Source: an uncultured Eubacteriales bacterium (GTDB taxonomy: Bacteria; Bacillota; Clostridia; Oscillospirales; Acutalibacteraceae). Taken from it: a DNA stretch of 36,159 nt. How positions within the stretch are numbered: the first letter of the stretch is position 1; each line of letters begins with the position of its first letter. The notes beneath the pieces were generated by a model. It did no database searches and was not told where the DNA came from. It saw only the letters and a program-made list of their open reading frames with translations. Position numbers and translations under genes: made by a program. The stretch spans positions 1 through 36,159 of the forward strand of contig ONAS01000009.1 in the NCBI GenBank assembly GCA_900315815.1, written 5' to 3'. Shown here piece after piece: positions 32,237 through 36,159 of the stretch.

Positions 32237-32252
32237 GTCAAAGGAGATTCGT

Positions 32253-32312
32253 ATGAATACCACAAGATTCCTGATAACCTCCAATCTGTACAGTAAGCGA
32301 ATGTGTCGTTGA
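32253..32312 (+). CDS. Second short leader ORF ending in Met-Cys-Arg (19 aa)
   Basis: The ATG at 32253 has a perfect AAAGGAG (32240-32246) six bases upstream, straight after the attenuator T-run. The product is MNTTRFLITSNLYSKRMCR, with adjacent ATG and TGT codons just before the final Arg and stop. It would be translated only when transcription passes the attenuator. It could be a second sulfur-sensing leader peptide, a ribosome-loading ORF, or chance. Short peptides ending in Cys-Arg precede sulfur genes in Actinobacteria, which is only an analogy. Confidence 0.5.
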   Translation: MNTTRFLITSNLYSKRMCR

Positions 32313-32331
32313 TTGTCAAAATAAGTCATGA

Positions 32332-32364
32332 AAGCCTTTATAGAAACCAAGCCTTTATAGAAAC
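32332..32364 (+). repeat. Tandem 16-bp direct repeat before metQ
   Basis: AAGCCTTTATAGAAAC occurs at 32332-32347 and again at 32349-32364, a 17-base period. It lies between the second leader ORF and the metQ ribosome site. It may be a slippage product or a paired protein-binding site. Confidence 0.85.
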
Positions 32365-32404
32365 AATACTTATACCGACAAATCAACTCAAAGGAGAAAT
32401 ACCA

Positions 32405-33286
32405 ATGAAAAAGCTTATTTCCGCAGTACTGGTTATTGCACTCGCACTCACATCCGTGTTCGCGCTTTCCGCCTGCTCCAAGGAAGAGAGCAAGGACGGC
32501 GGCGACAAGGGCGCTTCCTCCGTCACCATCGCGATCCCGAACGACACCACCAACGAAGCACGCGCGCTGCTGCTTCTGCAGGAGCTCGGCTTCATCAAGC
32601 TGAAGTCCGACGCGGGCATCACCGCGACCGTCCGTGATATCGAGGACAATCCGAAGAACATCGAGTTCGCGGAGATCGAGGCGGCTCAGCTTCCCTCCGC
32701 TCTGCAGGATTATGACTATGCGGTCATCAACTCCAACTACGCGATCGACGCGGGCATCAACCCGGTCAAGGATTCGCTGGGCATCGAGGGTTCTTCCTCC
32801 GCTTACGTCAACATCATCGCCGTCAAGAACGGCAACGAGAACGAGCCGAAGATCAAGGCGCTGGTAGCCGCGACCGAATCCAAGAAGGTCGTTGACTTCA
32901 TCAACGAGAAGTATGAGGGCGCGGTCGTCCCCGCGGTCGACAACCCCACCGACGGCTTTGATCCCTCCATCGATTACGATGCGCTCAAGGGCACTACCAT
33001 CACCGTAGCGGCTTCTCCGACGCCGCATGCGGAGATCCTCGCGATCGTCAAGGACATCCTTGCCGAGAAGGATATCAAGCTCGAGGTCACCGAGTTCACC
33101 GATTACGTCCAGCCGAACCTGGTCGTAGACAACGGCGAGCTTGACGCGAACTACTTCCAGCATGTTCCGTATCTGGACGACTTCAACGCCGAGAACAACA
33201 CCGATATCGTATCCGCGGCAGGCATCCATGTCGAGCCGATCGGTCTGTACGGCGGCAAGCAGAGCAGCCTTGACGCTCTGAAATAA
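32405..33286 (+). CDS. metQ: Methionine ABC transporter substrate-binding lipoprotein
   Basis: The start is the ATG at 32405, after AAAGGAG, giving 293 residues. A lipoprotein signal (about 1-23) ends in the lipobox LSAC with Cys24, so it is anchored to the outer face of the membrane. The NlpA/MetQ fold has two halves: VTIAIPNDTTNEARALLLLQELGFIKLK, then the second lobe with TITVAASPTPHAEILAIVKDIL and VQPNLVVDNGELDANYFQHVPYLDDF. The order is unusual: family members normally start with the TPHAEIL lobe and end with PNDxTNxxRAL. Here the NDTTNEARAL segment is N-terminal, suggesting a circular permutation. It binds methionine or its D-isomer/sulfoxide for MetNI. Confidence 0.92.
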   Translation: MKKLISAVLVIALALTSVFALSACSKEESKDGGDKGASSVTIAIPNDTTNEARALLLLQELGFIKLKSDAGITATVRDIEDNPKNIEFAEIEAAQLPSALQDYDYAVINSNYAIDAGINPVKDSLGIEGSSSAYVNIIAVKNGNENEPKIKALVAATESKKVVDFINEKYEGAVVPAVDNPTDGFDPSIDYDALKGTTITVAASPTPHAEILAIVKDILAEKDIKLEVTEFTDYVQPNLVVDNGELDANYFQHVPYLDDFNAENNTDIVSAAGIHVEPIGLYGGKQSSLDALK

Positions 33287-33299
33287 TCATCGTTAGCTT

Positions 33300-33325
33300 A
33301 TGCACCGAGCAGCTGCCCGGTGCAT
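33300..33325 (+). promoter_or_regulatory. Intercistronic hairpin between metQ and metN
   Basis: A perfect 8-bp stem (ATGCACCG at 33300-33307 with CGGTGCAT at 33318-33325) is followed by a weak T-rich stretch. It probably gives partial termination or protects the metQ mRNA 3' end, making binding protein more abundant than the ATPase and permease. Confidence 0.6.
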
Positions 33326-33351
33326 CGCTGTTTGTTTGAAGGAACGATCAT

Positions 33352-34347
33352 ATGATAGAACTCAGAAATTTATCCAAAACCTTTCAGACGGCCGACGCGA
33401 CTGTTGAGGCGCTGAAAAATGTCAGCATCACCATCGGCGACGGTGATATCTTCGGCATCATCGGCATGTCCGGCGCCGGAAAATCGACCCTCGTGCGCTG
33501 TATCAATATGCTGGAGCGTCCCGACGAGGGCGCAGTGCTGATCGACGGCGTGGACGTCGGCGGGCTGAAGAACAAGGAGCTGCGCGCCATCCGCCGCGAG
33601 GTGACGATGATCTTCCAGGGCTTCAACCTGCTCATGCAGCGCACCTGCCTGAAGAACGTCATGTTCCCGCTGGAGCTGGAGGGCGTCAAAAAGGCTGACG
33701 CGAAAAAGCGCGCGATGGAGCTGCTGGAAACGGTCGGGCTCCCCGACAAGGCGAACGCCTATCCCGCGCAGCTTTCCGGCGGTCAGCAGCAGCGCGTCGC
33801 GATCGCGAGAGCGCTGGCGACCAACCCGAAGGTACTGCTGTGCGACGAGGCGACCTCCGCGCTCGACCCCAAGACCTCCCACGCGATCCTCAACCTGATC
33901 CGCGAGATCAATGAGAAGCTGGGCATCACCGTGATCATCATCACGCACCAGATGAGCGTCATCGAAGAGGTCTGCAATCATGTCGCGATCCTGGACCACG
34001 GCGTCGTCGCCGAGCAGGGCCGCGTCGTCGATATCTTCACACATCCCAAGAGCAAGGCGGCAAAGCATCTTGTGTTCCCCGAGGGCGAGCAGGAGATCCT
34101 TGTCGAAAACGCCGACTATCGCCTGCGCGTGATCTTCGGCGGCGCTAAGGCGGCAGGCACGCCGCTGATCGCCCAGCTGGCTAAGGAAAAGGGGATCGAG
34201 GCGAATATCCTCGGCGCCTCCACCAAGGCTGTCGGCGACAAGGCGTACGGCAATATGCTGCTCTCGTTTGCCGATGAGGACAGCAAGGACCGGGCGGTCG
34301 CGTTCCTGTCGGCGATCGAGGATATCATTGTTGAGGAGGCGGAATAA
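33352..34347 (+). CDS. metN: Methionine ABC transporter ATP-binding protein
   Basis: The 331-residue protein has Walker A GMSGAGKST (38-46), the Q-loop FQGFNLL, signature LSGGQQQRVAIARAL (about 142-156), Walker B VLLCDEATSALD and the H-loop ITHQMSV. The C-terminal NIL domain (about 255-331, YRLRVIFGGAKAAGTPLIAQLAKEKGIEANILGAS) is specific to MetN. In known MetN proteins it binds methionine and shuts transport off when the cell is full. It drives import through MetI with methionine delivered by MetQ. The last base of its stop is the first base of metI. Confidence 0.95.
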   Translation: MIELRNLSKTFQTADATVEALKNVSITIGDGDIFGIIGMSGAGKSTLVRCINMLERPDEGAVLIDGVDVGGLKNKELRAIRREVTMIFQGFNLLMQRTCLKNVMFPLELEGVKKADAKKRAMELLETVGLPDKANAYPAQLSGGQQQRVAIARALATNPKVLLCDEATSALDPKTSHAILNLIREINEKLGITVIIITHQMSVIEEVCNHVAILDHGVVAEQGRVVDIFTHPKSKAAKHLVFPEGEQEILVENADYRLRVIFGGAKAAGTPLIAQLAKEKGIEANILGASTKAVGDKAYGNMLLSFADEDSKDRAVAFLSAIEDIIVEEAE

Positions 34348-35048
34348 TGGCTGAGTTTTTTGCATCGAAGGATTGGCTGGATACGATCGATATCGTCAAG
34401 ACCGAGGTCCCTCTGGCGATCTGGGAGACGGTATACGTCACGCTGATCTCCACGCTGATCGCGCTGGCGATCGGACTTCCGCTGGGCGTTCTGCTCGCGG
34501 TCGGCGATAAGGACGGCATCATCCCGCTGCCCGCTCCGCTGAGACATTTTCTGAACATCCTGATCAACCTGCTGCGTTCGGTACCGTTTCTGATCCTGAT
34601 CGTCGTGGTCGCTCCGCTGACGCGTGTGATCATCGGCAAGGCGTTCGGTACCGCTGCGTCCATCGTACCGCTGGTGATCGCGGCGTTCCCGTTCATCGCG
34701 CGTCTGGTGGAAAGCTCCGTCAGGGAGGTCAACCCCAATATCGTGGAGATGGCACAGAGCACCGGCGCGTCGCCCCTGCAGATCATCGTCAAGGTGCTGA
34801 TCCCCGAAAGCGTCCCCGGTCTGATCTCCAATATCACGATCGCGCTGACCACGATCCTCGGCTATACCGCGATGAGCGGCGCTATCGGCGGCGGCGGTCT
34901 GGGCAAGCTGGCGATCAACTACGGCTACTATCGCTACAAGTATCTCGTCATGATCATCACGGTCATCCTGCTGATCATCCTTGTCCAGATCTTCCAGACG
35001 ATCGGCACCAAGCTGTCCGTCGCGTCGGACAAGCGGCTGAAAAAATAA
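34347..35048 (+). CDS. metI: Methionine ABC transporter permease
   Basis: The 233-residue membrane protein has five or six helices. It has the MetI start ETVYVTLISTLIALAIGLPLGVLLAV and the ABC-permease coupling loop ESSVREVNPNIVEMAQSTGASPLQIIVKVLIPESVPGL, followed by GYTAMSGAIGGGGLGKLAINYGYYRYK. It forms the channel dimer of the MetNI importer. Its ATG overlaps the metN stop (TAATG), so subunits are coupled. A terminator lies 17 bases after its stop. Confidence 0.95.
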   Translation: MAEFFASKDWLDTIDIVKTEVPLAIWETVYVTLISTLIALAIGLPLGVLLAVGDKDGIIPLPAPLRHFLNILINLLRSVPFLILIVVVAPLTRVIIGKAFGTAASIVPLVIAAFPFIARLVESSVREVNPNIVEMAQSTGASPLQIIVKVLIPESVPGLISNITIALTTILGYTAMSGAIGGGGLGKLAINYGYYRYKYLVMIITVILLIILVQIFQTIGTKLSVASDKRLKK

Positions 35049-35064
35049 ACATCACGCAAAATCG

Positions 35065-35101
35065 GCGTTTTAGTTCTGATAAGGAATTAAAACGCTTTTT
35101 T
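35065..35101 (+). terminator. Intrinsic terminator of the metQNI operon
   Basis: GCGTTTTAGTTC (35065-35076) pairs with GAATTAAAACGC (35084-35095), with one G-T pair, a 7-base loop and six T residues after the stem. Confidence 0.9.
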
Positions 35102-35189
35102 GCTGTCATCCGGGGCGCGGAACTGCGGACTATTGCTCCAAACAGACGGGGATCCTGTCGAAAAAAGCAAAAATTCTCCGTTATGGTGA

Positions 35190-35218
35190 ATGACATTTTC
35201 AAAATTGTATGCTATAAT
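35190..35218 (+). promoter_or_regulatory. Sigma-A promoter of the C39-like peptidase gene
   Basis: ATGACA (35190-35195), 17 bases and a perfect TATAAT (35213-35218), 33 bases before the start codon. Confidence 0.75.
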
Positions 35219-35250
35219 ATATCCAATAACTATGTCAGGCGGAAAAGCAG

Positions 35251-36045
35251 ATGATGAAAAAGAAACTGATCGTGATCGGCTGTGCGTGCGTCGTGCTGTT
35301 GATCACGCTGATTATCGTAAGCGTCAATACCGTAAAGAGCTTCAAAGAGGACAAGCAAGAGAATACCGCGACCGAGGCGACCGAGGCGCCGACCGAACAG
35401 CCCAAGCAGACGAAGTATATGATCGAGGGCGCGGAGGATAAGGTCATCCCTCAGACAGAGCTGAAGGCAGGGTGCGAGACCTACGCCTGCACCATGCTGA
35501 TGAACATCCTGGGCTTTGATCTGGATGAATTCACCTTTGCCGACAATTATCTCGACTGCCACTATGTCTATGAGGACGAGGAGACCGGCTATATGGAGGG
35601 TCCGGATATGTACAGCGCGTTCGCGGGGACCGCGTACGCGGGATGGGGCGTATACGCGCCGTCCATGGCAAAGAGCATGAACCGCTATCTCAGCGATCAG
35701 AAATCCGAGCTGAAGGCGTACAACTATGAGAACATCCCCGTATCGACCCTGTGCGAGGAGTACACGCAGAACGGTATCCCCGTCATGATCTGGGCGACGA
35801 CGGATATGCAGGAGCCGTATGTTTTCAATACATGGACGGTCAACTACGTCGATGAGAACGCCAAGACCGAGATCGGCGATTCCTTCAACTGGTACGCGCA
35901 CGAGCATTGTCTGGTGCTGGTCGGTTTCGATGACAAGGAATACTATTTCTGCGATTCCGCGGCGGGCGCTGTTTCACATTTCTCAAAGGAGCTTGTCGAA
36001 AAGCGCTATGAGCAGCTGGGCTCGCAGTGCATCGTGGTAAAATAA
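35251..36045 (+). CDS. Extracytoplasmic C39-like cysteine peptidase
   Basis: The 264-residue protein begins MMKKK, after AGGCGG, with a hydrophobic signal/anchor (about 5-25) and a Thr/Glu/Pro-rich linker (about 36-54). The catalytic domain has the Peptidase_C39_2 pattern: catalytic Cys75 in KAGCETYACTMLMNILG, the central WGVYAPSMAKSMNRYL, GIPVMIWATT, and His219 in HEHCLVLVGFDD, followed by YYFCDS with Asp235. Such proteins act outside the membrane. They are often called bacteriocin-processing-like, but no bacteriocin or peptide transporter gene is near, and substrates are unknown. It has its own promoter and stands alone. Confidence 0.83.
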   Translation: MMKKKLIVIGCACVVLLITLIIVSVNTVKSFKEDKQENTATEATEAPTEQPKQTKYMIEGAEDKVIPQTELKAGCETYACTMLMNILGFDLDEFTFADNYLDCHYVYEDEETGYMEGPDMYSAFAGTAYAGWGVYAPSMAKSMNRYLSDQKSELKAYNYENIPVSTLCEEYTQNGIPVMIWATTDMQEPYVFNTWTVNYVDENAKTEIGDSFNWYAHEHCLVLVGFDDKEYYFCDSAAGAVSHFSKELVEKRYEQLGSQCIVVK

Positions 36046-36159
36046 CGCATATCAAGGAGCTGTGAACCGCACCCCGTCAAGAGGACAGAGAAATAATTAA
36101 AAGAATATTTACAATGTAATAGTTTAGAAGTACCGCAAATTTTGGCTGGACAAGGGAAA
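36046..36159. other. Right-hand intergenic end of the window
   Basis: AT-rich sequence after the peptidase stop. No ORF with a ribosome site and no terminator with a proper T-run was recognised before the window ends. Confidence 0.4.

Noticed and set aside
32059-32319. 86-codon minus-strand frame across the met leader
   Set aside because: Antisense of the leader ORF and attenuator, with no ribosome site. It ends at the P2 -10 and has no family resemblance.
31880-32404. S-box (SAM) riboswitch or T-box in the metQ leader
   Set aside because: Looked for the S-box core and for the T-box AGGGTGG-ACCGCG element on both strands; neither was seen. The terminator present is better explained by the leader ORF. 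A covariance-model search would be decisive.

Overview
The window is a 36 kb stretch of a spore-forming, GC-rich member of the Clostridia, most likely an Oscillospirales/Ruminococcaceae-type gut Firmicute. The reasons are sporulation genes (CotF-type coat proteins, spoIIR, a spoIVFB-type M50 protease), the AddAB recombination nuclease in place of RecBCD, the clostridial TIGR03960/TIGR03936 radical-SAM pair, strong Shine-Dalgarno sites and a DUF1292 gene. The genus cannot be fixed from sequence reading alone. No tRNA, rRNA operon, CRISPR array, insertion sequence or prophage was seen. The region looks like core chromosome.

Layout. 1-1800: the 3' end of groEL, then two small CotF-type coat genes behind a sigma-E-like promoter. 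1938-3577 (minus): DUF1292 gene, a probable 6S RNA and a divergent gpsA. 3869-6666: a sigma-A promoter driving a bacterial sugar transferase and an O-antigen ligase/polymerase-like membrane protein, then a LURP-one/tubby-like protein. 6715-9237: Lrp/AsnC regulator, aminotransferase and ispE in a tight operon. 9287-9883: spoIIR. 10031-16928: addB-addA. 16975-20256 (minus): a three-gene operon with a small multidrug export-type membrane protein and two flavoproteins. 20420-26446: VanZ-like protein, MATE transporter, a SpoIVFA-position single-pass protein, SpoIVFB-type M50 protease, B12-binding radical SAM protein, its DUF2344 partner and a YjjG-type HAD phosphatase. 26570-29484 (minus): GH25 muramidase and glgB. 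29747-35048: a sulfur amino acid locus (serine O-acetyltransferase, PatB/MalY-type C-S lyase, metQ-metN-metI). 35251-36045: a C39-like cysteine peptidase anchored to or secreted across the membrane.

The most interesting part is the 525-base stretch between the C-S lyase and metQ (31880-32404). It holds two tandem sigma-A promoters that are diverged copies of one roughly 63-base unit. These are followed by a well-translated 29-codon ORF with seven Met and two Cys codons, an antiterminator/terminator pair of mutually exclusive hairpins ending in seven T residues, a second 19-codon ORF ending in Met-Cys-Arg, and a 17-base-period direct repeat. No S-box (SAM) riboswitch or T-box signature was seen. 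The arrangement reads as ribosome-mediated transcription attenuation of a methionine transporter by Met (and perhaps Cys) codons, an unusual control mode for a Firmicute met operon. The promoters of metQ and of the serine acetyltransferase gene also share ACCTA/TAGGT half-sites, which suggests a common DNA-binding regulator.

Other regulatory structure includes good matches to sporulation sigma-factor promoters upstream of cotF, spoIIR and the spoIVFB-type pair, a perfect dyad inside the promoter of the export/flavoprotein operon, and a 13-base palindrome centred between two direct repeats upstream of addB. All promoter, hairpin and motif calls were made by eye. No homology search or folding program was run.
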